Part shown: piece after piece, positions 24,320 through 34,696 of the stretch
Numbering within the stretch: the stretch's first letter is position 1
Layout of the letters: every line of letters starts with the position of its first letter
Assembly (NCBI GenBank): GCA_035283185.1
Contig: DATEUJ010000124.1
Coordinates: forward strand, 1 to 64,000
DNA: 64,000 nt
Reading direction: 5' to 3'
From: DASSFZ01 sp035283185
Lineage (GTDB): Bacteria > Chloroflexota > Anaerolineae > Fen-1058
The notes under the pieces: generated by a model
Told to the model about the DNA's origin: nothing
Database searches by the model: none
The model's input: the letters and a program-made list of their open reading frames with translations, nothing else
Made by a program: the position numbers and the translations under genes

Positions 24320-24838
24320 ATGACTGCTCAACAAGGTTTCTTCGTTTTTTTCTCACTCGTCACACTGATCGCCGGCCTGCGCGTCGTGACGGCGCGTAAC
24401 CTGTTCCACGCCGCGATCTGGCTGGTTCTGGCGCTGGCCGGCGTGGCCGCGCTGTTCGCCGTGCTGGACGCCGGGCTGCTGGCCGCCGTTCAGGTGCTCA
24501 TCTACATCGGCGCGATCGCGATCCTGATTATCTTCGCCATCATGCTCACGCGCGGTATGATGGCCCCCGAGCGGCGCCGCCTCAATTCCTGGAGCTCGAC
24601 GGGCGCGGTCGTGTCGCTCGTGCTGCTGATTGTCCTGGTACAGGCGATCATCGCCTTCCCGTGGGCCACGCCGGGCGCGGCCCTGGCGGAGCCGCCCGCC
24701 GACAGCGTCGTGACGCTTGGCAAGGCGCTGGTCGATCCGAACCAGTTCGTGCTGCCGTTCGAGCTCGCCTCGGTGCTGCTGCTCGTCGCGCTCATCGGCG
24801 GGATTTTCGTCGCACGCGAGCGGCGCGGCGGTGAATAG
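24320..24838 (+). CDS. nuoJ: NADH-quinone oxidoreductase subunit J
   Basis: 172 residues from ATG 24320. Five membrane helices with the conserved YIGAIAILIIFAIML segment (about residues 58-72), which contains the pi-bulge helix near the E-channel. Early part VVTARNLFHAAIWLVLALAG is also typical. It is followed closely by nuoK, as in nearly all complex I operons. Confidence 0.95.
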   Translation: MTAQQGFFVFFSLVTLIAGLRVVTARNLFHAAIWLVLALAGVAALFAVLDAGLLAAVQVLIYIGAIAILIIFAIMLTRGMMAPERRRLNSWSSTGAVVSLVLLIVLVQAIIAFPWATPGAALAEPPADSVVTLGKALVDPNQFVLPFELASVLLLVALIGGIFVARERRGGE

Positions 24839-24873
24839 GAGAAACCCGGTTTCTGAGTGAGTGGAGGACGTGA

Positions 24874-25182
24874 ATGGTTCCCTTGCAGGGGTATCTCGTC
24901 GTCGGCGCGGCCCTGTTTTGCATCGGCGTGTTCGGCGTGCTGGCGCGCCGCAACGCGATCGCCATCCTGATGGGCATCGAGCTGATGCTCAACGCAGTCA
25001 ACATCAACCTGGTCGCGTTCTGGCGCTACGTCGAGCCGACCGCCGCGACCGGCCAGGTCTTCGCGCTGTTCGTCCTGACCGTCGCCGCCGCCGAGGCGGC
25101 CGTCGGTCTCGCGCTCATCATCGCCATCTACCGGCATCGCGCCTCGGTCAACGTGGAAGAAGTCAACCTGTTGAAGTGGTAG
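24874..25182 (+). CDS. nuoK: NADH-quinone oxidoreductase subunit K
   Basis: 102 residues, three helices, MrpC-like. The two membrane glutamates needed for proton transfer are present: GIELMLNAVNIN (about residue 37) and VAAAEAAVGLALII (about 72). NuoK links the E-channel to the antiporter-like subunits. A repeat array separates it from nuoL. Confidence 0.96.
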   Translation: MVPLQGYLVVGAALFCIGVFGVLARRNAIAILMGIELMLNAVNINLVAFWRYVEPTAATGQVFALFVLTVAAAEAAVGLALIIAIYRHRASVNVEEVNLLKW

Positions 25183-25186
25183 TCGA

Positions 25187-25297
25187 TTAGTCAGATGGTC
25201 TAATAGACTAACAGTCACGTAGTCAGACAGTGAGGTTCTTGGCCGACTATGAGACTACGAGACTACACGACTACATGACTACGCGACTAACGGACTA
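25187..25297 (+). repeat. 8-bp inverted repeat array between nuoK and nuoL
   Basis: The right part runs ACTACGAG-ACTACACG-ACTACATG-ACTACGCG-ACTAACGG-ACTAAGG. The left part carries the complementary TAGTC motifs (TTAGTCAG, GTAGTCAG). The whole can fold into a long imperfect hairpin. Confidence 0.6.
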
Positions 25298-25300
25298 AGG

Positions 25301-27541
25301 ATGACTATGCCGCCAGAAACTCTCGCACTCATCACCCTGCTCATCCCCATCCCGCCGCTGCTGGCGTTCTTCGCCATCATGTTATTCACGCGCCGGCTCC
25401 ACGCCGTCAGCCACACGATCGCCATTGGCGCCGCGCTCGTCTCCTTTGCCCTGGCGCTGATCATCCTGGTGAACGTCGTGCCGGGTGGCGGCACAGAGCT
25501 GGCGGACGAGCCGATCCATCTGTCGTTCCCCTGGCTGCCAACCGGCGCCACGACGCTCGACGTCGGCGTGATGGTCGATCCGCTGACGGCGGTGATGCTC
25601 GCCATGGTGCCGCTCGTGTGTCTGTTGATCATCTTCTACTCGGTCGGCTATTCGAACTTCAACAAGAAGCCCGACGAGCACGATCATCCCGGCCAGCCGC
25701 CGCACCACGGGCGCGAGCCGCTATACAGCCGCTTCTTCGCTTTCCTGTCGCTGTTCACGGCGGCGATGCTCACGCTGGTCGTGGCCGACGACCTGCTGCT
25801 GCTGTTCATCGGCTGGGAAGTGATGGGCCTGTGCTCGTACCTGCTGATCGGGTTCTGGTACGCGCGCAATTACGACGACCCGAACCAGATCACGCCGCGC
25901 CAGGCCGCCGTCAAAGCCTTCATGACCACACGCATTGCCGACGTCATCATGCTGATCGGCATCGTCGCGCTGTACGCGGCGACGGGCACGCTGAGCTTCC
26001 GCGACATCTTCACCGAGGAGACGACGCACGCGCTGGCGACCACGCTCTTCCTGGGCATCCCGCTCGCGCAGTTCGTCTTCCTTCTGCTGTTCGCCGGCAC
26101 GGTCGGAAAAAGCGCGCAGTTCCCGCTGCACGTGTGGCTGCCGGACGCGATGGAAGGCCCCACCCCCGTCTCGGCGATGATTCACGCCGCCGCGATGGTC
26201 TCCGCCGGCGTGTACATGATCATCCGCATGTTCCCGCTGCTGGCCGGAACAGCCGAGCACGGCCACGTGCCGACGTTCGACGCGATGACCTGGATCGGCG
26301 CGTTCACCGCGCTGATGGCCGCGACGATGGCGCTAGGCCAGAACGACGTGAAAAGGGTGCTGGCCTATTCGACCATTTCGCAGCTTGGCTACATGGTCGC
26401 CGCGCTGGGCATCGGCGCGTACGTCGCCGCTGCGTTCCACCTGATCATGCACGCCTTCTTCAAGGCGCTGCTATTCCTCGGCTCCGGCTCGATTATCCAC
26501 GGCGTCGAGCACGGCATGCGCGTGGCCCACGAGACGGCCGACGTCACCCACCACGCGGACCAATTCCTCGGCTCCGGCGGCGCGCACGGCGGGCCGGAGA
26601 AGATCGATCCGCAGGATATGACGTTCATGGGCGGCCTGCGCAAAAAGATGCCGGTCACCTTTTGGACATTCCTCATCGGCGGCCTGTCGCTGGCGGGCTT
26701 CCCCTTCATCACCGCCGGCTTTTGGTCGAAGGATGAAATCCTGGGTGACGCCCTGCTTCACGCCCCGCCCGTCTTCTGGGTATTGGCGACCGCCGCGTTC
26801 CTCACCGCGTTCTACACGATGCGCCAGATCAGCCTGACTTTCCTCGGCCAGCCGCGCACGGCAGCCGCCGAGCACGCGCACGAAAGCCACTGGACGATGA
26901 TCCTGCCGCTCGTCATCCTGGCAGTCTTCTCCCTCGCGGCCGGCTTCGTCGGCGTAAAGGGCGATATGCCGTTCCTTGGGCCGATCTTCCGCGGCGGCGA
27001 ACCGGGCACGGCAATCGAGGAATGGCTCGCGCCGACGATCGAAAGCGTCGTCGAGCTTGAAGCGCCGGCGTTCGACTGGACGCCGGTCGTCGCGTCGATC
27101 GTCATCGCGCTGGGCGGCCTGGCCGTGGGCTACTGGGTCTACGCTCGCAAACCCCTGGCGGCCGGCCAGCCCGACCCACTGGCGAGGCTCGGCGGCGTGT
27201 ACACCTTCTTGAAGCATAAATGGTACTTCGACGAGCTGTACGGCCGCGCGTTCGTCCGCCCGTCGATCGCGCTCGCGGCAGCCGTTTACAAGTGGATCGA
27301 CCGCTGGCTCATCGACGGCGTCCTGCACGCCATCGCGCGCGGCATGTGGCGCCTGGCCGGGTCTTTCCGCGCCTTCGACCGTCTCGTGATCAACGGCGGC
27401 GTCGACTGGTTCGTCGACCAGCTCAAGGTCTTCGGGCGCTGGTTCCGCCAGACGCAGACCGGCTGGGTGCAGCAGTACCTGTACGTCGTCGTGATCGGCG
27501 TGCTGGTGCTGGCCGCGCTGTATCTGGCATTATCGTTGTAA
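25301..27541 (+). CDS. nuoL: NADH-quinone oxidoreductase subunit L with extended lateral helix
   Basis: 746 residues, longer than the usual 610-680. Antiporter residues: Glu in LLLFIGWEVMGLCSYL (about 172, TM5), Lys in GTVGKSAQFPLHVWLPDA (about 270, TM7), His in MIHAAAMVSAG (TM8) and Lys in FWSKDEIL (about 480, TM12). Two His-rich hydrophilic inserts occur (about 125-145 and 415-440). Near the end, IDRWLIDGVLHAIARG (about 665) and FDRLVINGGVDWFVDQ (about 691) repeat the lateral-helix pattern with a 26-residue offset before the last membrane helix (about 723-745). Such an elongation of helix HL is expected when an additional NuoM must be spanned. ATG 25301 follows AAGG. Confidence 0.95.
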   Translation: MTMPPETLALITLLIPIPPLLAFFAIMLFTRRLHAVSHTIAIGAALVSFALALIILVNVVPGGGTELADEPIHLSFPWLPTGATTLDVGVMVDPLTAVMLAMVPLVCLLIIFYSVGYSNFNKKPDEHDHPGQPPHHGREPLYSRFFAFLSLFTAAMLTLVVADDLLLLFIGWEVMGLCSYLLIGFWYARNYDDPNQITPRQAAVKAFMTTRIADVIMLIGIVALYAATGTLSFRDIFTEETTHALATTLFLGIPLAQFVFLLLFAGTVGKSAQFPLHVWLPDAMEGPTPVSAMIHAAAMVSAGVYMIIRMFPLLAGTAEHGHVPTFDAMTWIGAFTALMAATMALGQNDVKRVLAYSTISQLGYMVAALGIGAYVAAAFHLIMHAFFKALLFLGSGSIIHGVEHGMRVAHETADVTHHADQFLGSGGAHGGPEKIDPQDMTFMGGLRKKMPVTFWTFLIGGLSLAGFPFITAGFWSKDEILGDALLHAPPVFWVLATAAFLTAFYTMRQISLTFLGQPRTAAAEHAHESHWTMILPLVILAVFSLAAGFVGVKGDMPFLGPIFRGGEPGTAIEEWLAPTIESVVELEAPAFDWTPVVASIVIALGGLAVGYWVYARKPLAAGQPDPLARLGGVYTFLKHKWYFDELYGRAFVRPSIALAAAVYKWIDRWLIDGVLHAIARGMWRLAGSFRAFDRLVINGGVDWFVDQLKVFGRWFRQTQTGWVQQYLYVVVIGVLVLAALYLALSL

Positions 27542-27546
27542 GTCGT

Positions 27547-27665
27547 AATTGGAGATTGGAGATTAGAAGTTTGAGATTGGAAGTTTGAAGTTGGATGGTC
27601 GATCGCCCGGTGGCGCGACTCAAGCCTCCAACTTCCAACATCTAACATCCAACCTCCAAACCTGG
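27547..27665 (+). repeat. inverted 7-bp repeat array between nuoL and nuoM
   Basis: Left arm in heptads TTGGAGA-TTGGAGA-TTAGAAG-TTTGAGA-TTGGAAG-TTTGAAG-TTGGATG; right arm CCTCCAA-CTTCCAA-CATCTAA-CATCCAA-CCTCCAA. The arms are complementary around a GATCGCCCGG core, giving a very long imperfect hairpin inside the operon. Confidence 0.75.
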
Positions 27666-27673
27666 AGCGATCG

Positions 27674-29227
27674 ATGGACTTCATCAATCAGAACATCCTC
27701 ACGCTCATTACCTTCACGCCACTGCTGGGCGCGGTGATCATCATGCTGATCCCGCGCCGCGCAGGCGACAGGGTCTTCAAGTGGGCGGCACTCGGGCTGA
27801 GCCTCGTGCCGGCGGCCCTGGCGATCTACCTGTGGCTGGCCTACCCCTCGGCGCCCGCCAGCGCGGACGGATTCAAGTTCGTCGTCGACGTGTCGTGGTT
27901 CCCGCAGATCAACAGCCGGTTCATCCTGGGTGTGGATGGCATCAGCGTGTCGATGATCCTGCTGACCGGCATCCTCACCCCGCTGGCGATCCTGATCTCG
28001 TTCAGCATCCACGAGCGGGTCAAGCAGTACATGGCGCTGTTCCTGATGCTGGAGATGGGCCTGCTGGGCGTGTTCGTCGCACTGGACATGATCATCTTCT
28101 TCATCTTCTGGGAGATCGGCCTGGTGCCGATGTACTTCCTGATCAACCAGTGGGGCAGCGGTAACCGCGACTACGCTTCGTTCAAGTTCTTCATCTATAC
28201 GATGGCCGGCTCGATCGGCATGCTGCTGTCTTTCCAGGTGATCTGGATGGCGCTCGGCGCGCAGGACGGCGGCACCTACAGCATCGTCGAGATCGCGCAG
28301 CGCTGGCCGACATTCGGCGGCACACTGTTCGGCCTGCCCGCGTCGACCGTCAAGTCGATCACGTTCTGGCTGTTCACGATCGCCTTCGCCATCAAGGTGC
28401 CCGTGTGGCCGTTCCACACTTGGCTGCCCGACGCCCATACCGAAGCGCCTACCGCCGGCTCGATGCTGCTCGCCGCCGTCCTGCTGAAGCTCGGCGCATT
28501 CGGGTTCTTGCGCATCGTCCTGCCGTTCTTCCCGGCCGAATCGGCGCAGTTTGCGCCCGCGCTGGCCATCCTGGCGCTGCTCGGCATCGTGCTGGCCGCC
28601 TTCTCCGCCTTCGGCCAAGACGACTTCAAGCGGCTGGTCGCGCTGTCGTCTGTGAATCACATGGGCTTCGTCGTGTTGGGCATCGCCGTCGCCGCTTACG
28701 CGCTGGGCAGCCGCGATCCGGCGGTGAAGGAGAGCGCCGTCATCGCGACGAACGGCGCGGTGCTGCAGATGTGGGCGCACGGCCTGTCGTCGGCGGCGAT
28801 GTTCGCGCTGGTCGGCGTCGTGTACGATCGCGCGCACACGCGCGACCTGAATCAGCTCGGCGGACTGTGGGCCGTCATGCCGATCTACGGCGGCGTGCTC
28901 GTCTTCAGCGCGATGGCCAACCTGGGCCTGCCCGGGCTGGCCGGCTTCCCAGCCGAGTTCAGCGTCGTGCGCGGCGCGTGGCCGGTCTTCTCGCTGATCA
29001 CGGCGCTGTCGACGATCGGCCTGCTGTTCACCGGCGCCTTCATTCTGAAAGCCATCGGCAAAGTGCTGCACGGGCCGGAGAGTGAAGCGGCGCATCACGT
29101 CTCGGAGATGAACTGGACCGAGCGGATCGCGCTGGCTCCCCTGCTCGTTCTGATACTGGTGACGGGCTTGTTCCCGGCCTGGGTGTTGAACGTGGTCAAC
29201 GATGCGGTGACGAGACTGATCGGCTAA
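27674..29227 (+). CDS. nuoM: NADH-quinone oxidoreductase subunit M, first copy
   Basis: 517 residues, about 14 membrane helices. The canonical antiporter residues are all visible: Glu in FFIFWEIGLVPMYFLINQWG (about 146, TM5), Lys in FAIKVPVWPFHTWLPDAHTE (about 241, TM7), Lys in LLKLGAFGFLRI (about 274, TM8) and Glu in GLAGFPAEFSVVRG (TM12). It should be a proton-pumping subunit. The VapBC-like pair follows 42 bases after its stop, then the second nuoM. Confidence 0.96.
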   Translation: MDFINQNILTLITFTPLLGAVIIMLIPRRAGDRVFKWAALGLSLVPAALAIYLWLAYPSAPASADGFKFVVDVSWFPQINSRFILGVDGISVSMILLTGILTPLAILISFSIHERVKQYMALFLMLEMGLLGVFVALDMIIFFIFWEIGLVPMYFLINQWGSGNRDYASFKFFIYTMAGSIGMLLSFQVIWMALGAQDGGTYSIVEIAQRWPTFGGTLFGLPASTVKSITFWLFTIAFAIKVPVWPFHTWLPDAHTEAPTAGSMLLAAVLLKLGAFGFLRIVLPFFPAESAQFAPALAILALLGIVLAAFSAFGQDDFKRLVALSSVNHMGFVVLGIAVAAYALGSRDPAVKESAVIATNGAVLQMWAHGLSSAAMFALVGVVYDRAHTRDLNQLGGLWAVMPIYGGVLVFSAMANLGLPGLAGFPAEFSVVRGAWPVFSLITALSTIGLLFTGAFILKAIGKVLHGPESEAAHHVSEMNWTERIALAPLLVLILVTGLFPAWVLNVVNDAVTRLIG

Positions 29228-29269
29228 TCGCATATCGTTGATGACGTGTTGCATCCTGAGAGACATACT

Positions 29270-29602
29270 ATGGGTATGGAACCGAAAAGCCTATATGACT
29301 TGATAGTCGATTCTATCGCCGGATTGAACCTGGCCGATAAGCGGCGACTGTTGGTTTGGCTGCGAGAACAGATCGCGCTTGCCGACACCGGAATCGGCCA
29401 GACCGAGAGAGAGATCCGGGAGGCGCACGTCGCCTATCAAAGCACGACCTTTGATATTACACAGACCCAAACGTGGCAGTTATGCGGCACTTTCGAGATC
29501 GCTCAACCCGATTCTGAGTTCATCGTCGGCCGTGACATACAAGGGCAAATTATCACCAACTATGCGGAGCATGTGGACGATGTTCTTTATCGGAGAGAGT
29601 GA
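29270..29602 (+). CDS. putative antitoxin partner of the PIN protein
   Basis: 110 residues from ATG 29270 (an ATG six bases later is also possible). It begins MGMEPKSLYDLIVDSIAGLN and has a helical N-terminal half (LADKRRLLVWLREQIALADT) and a beta-rich C-terminal half (FEIAQPDSEFIVGRDIQGQI). The stop overlaps the start of the PIN gene (TGATG), the classical antitoxin-toxin layout. I do not recognise the DNA-binding fold, and AT content is higher than in the nuo genes on both sides, suggesting an insertion. The antitoxin role is inferred from position. Confidence 0.55.
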   Translation: MGMEPKSLYDLIVDSIAGLNLADKRRLLVWLREQIALADTGIGQTEREIREAHVAYQSTTFDITQTQTWQLCGTFEIAQPDSEFIVGRDIQGQIITNYAEHVDDVLYRRE

Positions 29603-30006
29603 TGCCCGAGGTTCTCGCCGATACATCAGCTATCATTGCTTTCTTTGTCAGATCGGAAAAGCATCACGCGGCTGCGCGGCAATATGCTTTGGAACATGCC
29701 GATACGCGCTGGATCGTCTTACAAACTGTTTTCGATGAAGCCGTGACGTGGTTCCGCGCCAAGGTCTCGATCAAGGCATCCATAGCAGTGGGCCGCGCAT
29801 TACGCGAGGAACATCGCTACATCAACTTGACGAATGCGGACGACACTGCGACCTGGGAAGCGTTTTGTCGATACGATGACAAGTTGTGGAGTTATACGGA
29901 TTGTTCAATCCTGGTCATGGCTCAACGTCTGAGAGTGCCGCAGGTTTTCGCGTTCGATGATCACATTCGCCAGATGGCCGGATTGGGTATCGTCGCAGTG
30001 CCCTAA
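29602..30006 (+). CDS. PIN-domain protein (VapC-like toxin)
   Basis: 134 residues from ATG 29602. The four PIN acidic residues are recognisable: LADTSAIIAFF (about residue 6), TVFDEAVTWF (about 47), SYTDCSILVMAQ (about 100) and FAFDDHIRQMAG (about 118). VapC-type toxins are Mg-dependent ribonucleases that cleave tRNA or rRNA. All catalytic positions seem intact, so it could be active. It is translationally coupled to the gene before and ends 24 bases before nuoM2, so the module is embedded in the operon and may be cotranscribed with it. Confidence 0.8.
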   Translation: MPEVLADTSAIIAFFVRSEKHHAAARQYALEHADTRWIVLQTVFDEAVTWFRAKVSIKASIAVGRALREEHRYINLTNADDTATWEAFCRYDDKLWSYTDCSILVMAQRLRVPQVFAFDDHIRQMAGLGIVAVP

Positions 30007-30030
30007 AAGTATCTTCCTGAGGTTCTCAGC

Positions 30031-31548
30031 ATGGACTTTCCCTTCCTGACCGTCATCACCTTCACGCCGATCGTCGCGGCCGTCATCTTGCTCCTGTTGC
30101 CGTCCGACAAGAAGACACTGCTCAAGACCATCGCCCTCATCGCGACGGCGATCTGCCTGGCCCTGTCGATCGTCGTCTTCGTCACGTACGATCAGCAAGC
30201 CGGCGCAACCGATCCGGCGCGGCAGTTCCAGTTCCAGGAACAGGTGCCGTGGGTGCCGTCGCTGGGCATCTCGTACCACGTCGGCGCGGACGGCATCAAC
30301 CTGCCGATGATCCTGCTGACCGGCATCGTCGCCTTCGGCGGAGTGATGATCTCGTGGGGCATCGAGGATCGCACGCGCGAGTTCTTCACCTTCTTCATGC
30401 TGCTCGTGGCGGGCGTGTTCGGCGTGTTCGTCTCGCTCGACCTGTTCCTGCTGCTGTTTTTCTACGAGCTGTCGATCTTCCCGATGTACATTCTGATCGC
30501 CACCTGGGGCAGCACGCGCAAGGAATACGCGGCGATGAAGCTGACGCTGTATCTGCTGATCGGATCGATCGTCGCGCTCGTCGGCGTGCTGGCGATTTAC
30601 TTCTCGGCTACCACGCCCGACGGGCAGCGCTCCTTCGACCTGCTGGTGCTGCGGGCGTCGAACATTCCGATCGAGGTGGCGCGCTTCTGGTTCCTGCCCA
30701 TCTTCCTCGGCTTCGGCGTGCTGGCCGGCATCTGGCCGTTCCACTCGTGGTCGCCGGACGGCCACGTCGCCGCGCCGACGGCCGTGTCGATGATCCACGC
30801 CGGCGTGCTCATGAAGCTGGGCGCGTACGCCGCGCTGCGCACGGGCGTGGAGGTGCTGCCTCAGGCGGCGCGTGAATGGCTGCCCTTCGTCATCTTGCTG
30901 GTGGCGGTCAACGTCGTGTACGGCGCGTCGATCGCCATGGTGCAGCGCGACTTCAAGTACGTCATCGGCTTCTCGTCGGTCAGTCACATGGGCCTGGTGA
31001 CGATGGGCTTCGCCACGCTCAACCAGACCGGGCTGAACGGCGCGGTCATGCAAATGTTCAGCCACGGCGTGATGACGGCGCTGTTCTTCTCCGTCGTCGG
31101 CCTGGTGTACGACCGCGCCCATACGCGCGACATTCCGAGCCTGGGCGGCATGGTCAAAGTGCTGCCGGTGGCGGCCATTGCCTTCATCGTCGGCGGTCTG
31201 GTGTCGATGGGCATGCCCGGCTTGAGCGGCTTCGTCGCCGAGCTGCAGGTGTTCATGGGCGTTTGGGAAGGGAACGTGGTCGCGGTCTGGTATCCGTGGG
31301 TGGCGATCATCAGCGCGCTGGGCATCATCCTGACCGCCGCGTACGTCATGCGCGTCACCGGGCTGGTGTTCTTCGGCAAGTTCGACGAGCACAAGTGGCA
31401 CGACATGCGGCCGGCCAACGTGCTCGACAAGACGGCGCTGGTGATGTTTTGCGCCACGATGATCGTCGTGGGCGTGCTCCCCACGCTCATGATGAACATG
31501 ATCCAGGCCGGCACGACGCCGTTCATCGCCCGGCTGTTGGGAGGGTAA
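30031..31548 (+). CDS. nuoM: NADH-quinone oxidoreductase subunit M, second copy (NuoM2)
   Basis: 505 residues, about 14 helices, clearly NuoM-like but divergent from the first copy. The TM5 Glu is kept (LFFYELSIFPMYILIATWGS, about 149), as are the TM8 Lys (GVLMKLGAYAALR, about 259) and TM12 Glu (LSGFVAELQVFMG). At TM7, where NuoM1 has FAIKVPVWPFHTW, this protein has FGVLAGIWPFHSW (about 227-239): the conserved lysine is missing. Its proton path may therefore differ, or the subunit may serve partly as a structural spacer. The presence of two NuoM types defines the 2M class of complex I. Confidence 0.94.
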   Translation: MDFPFLTVITFTPIVAAVILLLLPSDKKTLLKTIALIATAICLALSIVVFVTYDQQAGATDPARQFQFQEQVPWVPSLGISYHVGADGINLPMILLTGIVAFGGVMISWGIEDRTREFFTFFMLLVAGVFGVFVSLDLFLLLFFYELSIFPMYILIATWGSTRKEYAAMKLTLYLLIGSIVALVGVLAIYFSATTPDGQRSFDLLVLRASNIPIEVARFWFLPIFLGFGVLAGIWPFHSWSPDGHVAAPTAVSMIHAGVLMKLGAYAALRTGVEVLPQAAREWLPFVILLVAVNVVYGASIAMVQRDFKYVIGFSSVSHMGLVTMGFATLNQTGLNGAVMQMFSHGVMTALFFSVVGLVYDRAHTRDIPSLGGMVKVLPVAAIAFIVGGLVSMGMPGLSGFVAELQVFMGVWEGNVVAVWYPWVAIISALGIILTAAYVMRVTGLVFFGKFDEHKWHDMRPANVLDKTALVMFCATMIVVGVLPTLMMNMIQAGTTPFIARLLGG

Positions 31549-31551
31549 AGC

Positions 31552-33051
<1,500 letters not shown>

Positions 33052-33071
33052 CATTCGTTCAATTTGGCACA

Positions 33072-33100
33072 TTGACGAATCGGATTGAGTATGTTAACAT
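33072..33100 (+). promoter_or_regulatory. promoter of the ATP synthase Fo operon
   Basis: TTGACG (33072-33077), a 17-base spacer and TAACAT (33095-33100). A GC hairpin GCGCGCCC (33111-33118) with GGGCGCGC (33130-33137) lies in the leader just before the first gene. Confidence 0.6.
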
Positions 33101-33148
33101 TTCTATCGAAGCGCGCCCCCTCAATATGAGGGCGCGCCGTGTTGTACG

Positions 33149-33442
33149 ATGAATGAGCGTGAGCCGGAACCGGCCCCACTCGCCACCATTAGCAAGGGAC
33201 TCGTCCAGGGCAGCGCGATCGGCGTGCAGGCGGGCTGTCTAGGCGCAGGGCTGGTCATCGGCGCGCTGGCCCTGGGGCTGTGGCTGGACGGTCAGTTGGG
33301 CACACGCCCCTGGCTCACGCTCGGCCTGCTGTTTCTGAGCATGCCGGCGAGCGTGTACGCCATCTATCGAGTGGCGCTGCGCGCGGCGCGCTCGATGCAG
33401 AGGCGTGAACGTGTATCGAAAGAGGATGGGCCTCTACCATGA
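33149..33442 (+). CDS. AtpI/AtpZ-like ATP synthase assembly protein
   Basis: 97 residues, two membrane helices (GCLGAGLVIGALALGLWLDG, about 31-50, and WLTLGLLFLSMPASVYAIYR, about 55-74) with a short turn containing GTRP. This is the usual AtpZ/AtpI pattern. Such proteins precede atpB and help assembly of the c-ring or divalent cation transport. Its stop overlaps the atpB start. Confidence 0.75.
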   Translation: MNEREPEPAPLATISKGLVQGSAIGVQAGCLGAGLVIGALALGLWLDGQLGTRPWLTLGLLFLSMPASVYAIYRVALRAARSMQRRERVSKEDGPLP

Positions 33443-34617
33443 CGAGATTCCGCAAGCTGATCACGCGAGTCGTCATCATTGCCGTGGTGATGTTCCTGTG
33501 CGGCTGTACGGCGCTGTTCAATCTTCCGGGGCTGCCCCAATTGTTCCCGGTCGTGCTGCCGACGATCAGCGTCGAACCGGAGCCGGTGGCGTGCATCGGC
33601 GGCGGGCTGCCCCACTGCGAAGGTGGTTTCCCGATCACGAACACGCTCGTCGCCACGCTGATCGTCGACGTGCTGCTCATCGGGGTGTTCTTCGGCGCCG
33701 CTCGCCGGCCGAAGCTGGTGCCGTCAGGCGTGCAGAATTTCCTCGAATCGCTGATCGAGATTCTGTACAACCAGGCCGAGCAGGTGGCCGGCAGGAACGC
33801 CCGCAAGATTTTCCCCGTCGGCGCGACGATCTTCCTCTTCGTCTTCTTCGCCAACTACATGGAACTGTTGCCCGGCGTCGACAGCGTCGGCTACGTGCAT
33901 CGCGTCGAGGAAGAGGGCGTGCAGGGCTACGAGCTCGACCGATCGACGCCCGAGGGCGCGCCGATCGTGTTCCTCAACCCATCCTGCCCGGTCATCGCGC
34001 AAGACAGGTATGACCGGCTGACCGACGCCCAGAAGACAGCGCGCGAGGAGGCGGGCTGCCGTGAGCCGATCCAGGTCGCCGAGGCGGCGGGAGGCTCGCC
34101 CGCGGCCGAGGGCGAGCACGAGGTCGACCGGGGCTGGGTCGTGGCGCCCACGGTGCGCACCGCGTCGACCGACATCAACGTCACGCTGGCGCTGGCGCTG
34201 GTCGCCTTCACCGCGACGCAGGTGTACGGCGTGATGGGCCACATCCCACATGGCCGCAAAGGTGTGGCCGCCGTGCTCACCGGCATCAAGCGCTACCTAA
34301 GCAAGTTCTTCAACGTCGGCGGCTTCCGGCGCCCGGGGCCGGGCAAGATTTTCGGCGCGATCGACTTCTTCGCCAGCCTGCTGGAGGGCCTGAGCGAATT
34401 CGTGCGCATCGTCTCGTTCACTTTCCGGTTGTTCGGCAACATCTTCGCCGGCACGGTGTTGATCTTCGTCGTGATGTACCTGGTGCCGTACCTGGGGCCG
34501 GTCGCCACGCTGCTGCTGGAGACCTTCGTCGGCCTGATTCAAGCCTACGTGTTCATGATGCTCACGTTCGTGTTCATGAACGCGGCCGCGCAAGTGCACG
34601 GCGAGGCCGGTCATTAA
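33439..34617 (+). CDS. atpB: ATP synthase Fo subunit a, with a long extra loop
   Basis: 392 residues against the usual 220-300. The essential arginine is in IVSFTFRLFGNIFAGTV (about residue 330). The C-terminal helix VGLIQAYVFMMLTFVFMN contains the conserved Gln and Tyr. The N-terminus (VVIIAVVMFLCGCTAL) looks like a lipobox-containing signal or first helix. Between the helix ending FANYMELLPG (about 142) and the next membrane segment (INVTLALALVAFTATQ, about 250) is a hydrophilic insert of about 100 residues with Cys, Glu and Asp (NPSCPVIAQDRYDR, AREEAGCREP). It probably faces outside. Confidence 0.93.
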   Translation: MTRFRKLITRVVIIAVVMFLCGCTALFNLPGLPQLFPVVLPTISVEPEPVACIGGGLPHCEGGFPITNTLVATLIVDVLLIGVFFGAARRPKLVPSGVQNFLESLIEILYNQAEQVAGRNARKIFPVGATIFLFVFFANYMELLPGVDSVGYVHRVEEEGVQGYELDRSTPEGAPIVFLNPSCPVIAQDRYDRLTDAQKTAREEAGCREPIQVAEAAGGSPAAEGEHEVDRGWVVAPTVRTASTDINVTLALALVAFTATQVYGVMGHIPHGRKGVAAVLTGIKRYLSKFFNVGGFRRPGPGKIFGAIDFFASLLEGLSEFVRIVSFTFRLFGNIFAGTVLIFVVMYLVPYLGPVATLLLETFVGLIQAYVFMMLTFVFMNAAAQVHGEAGH

Positions 34618-34696
34618 ACAATCGTAAGGGCAGGGCTTGCCCCTGCCCTTACTCTCAACTCTAACTCATCACTCTAACTCTTTCAGGAGGGACGAC

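Noticed and set aside
27620..29266. Long minus-strand open frame opposite nuoM
   Set aside because: Arg/His/Asp/Gln-rich antisense shadow of a clearly coding membrane-protein gene; the same applies to the minus frame at 29905-31662.
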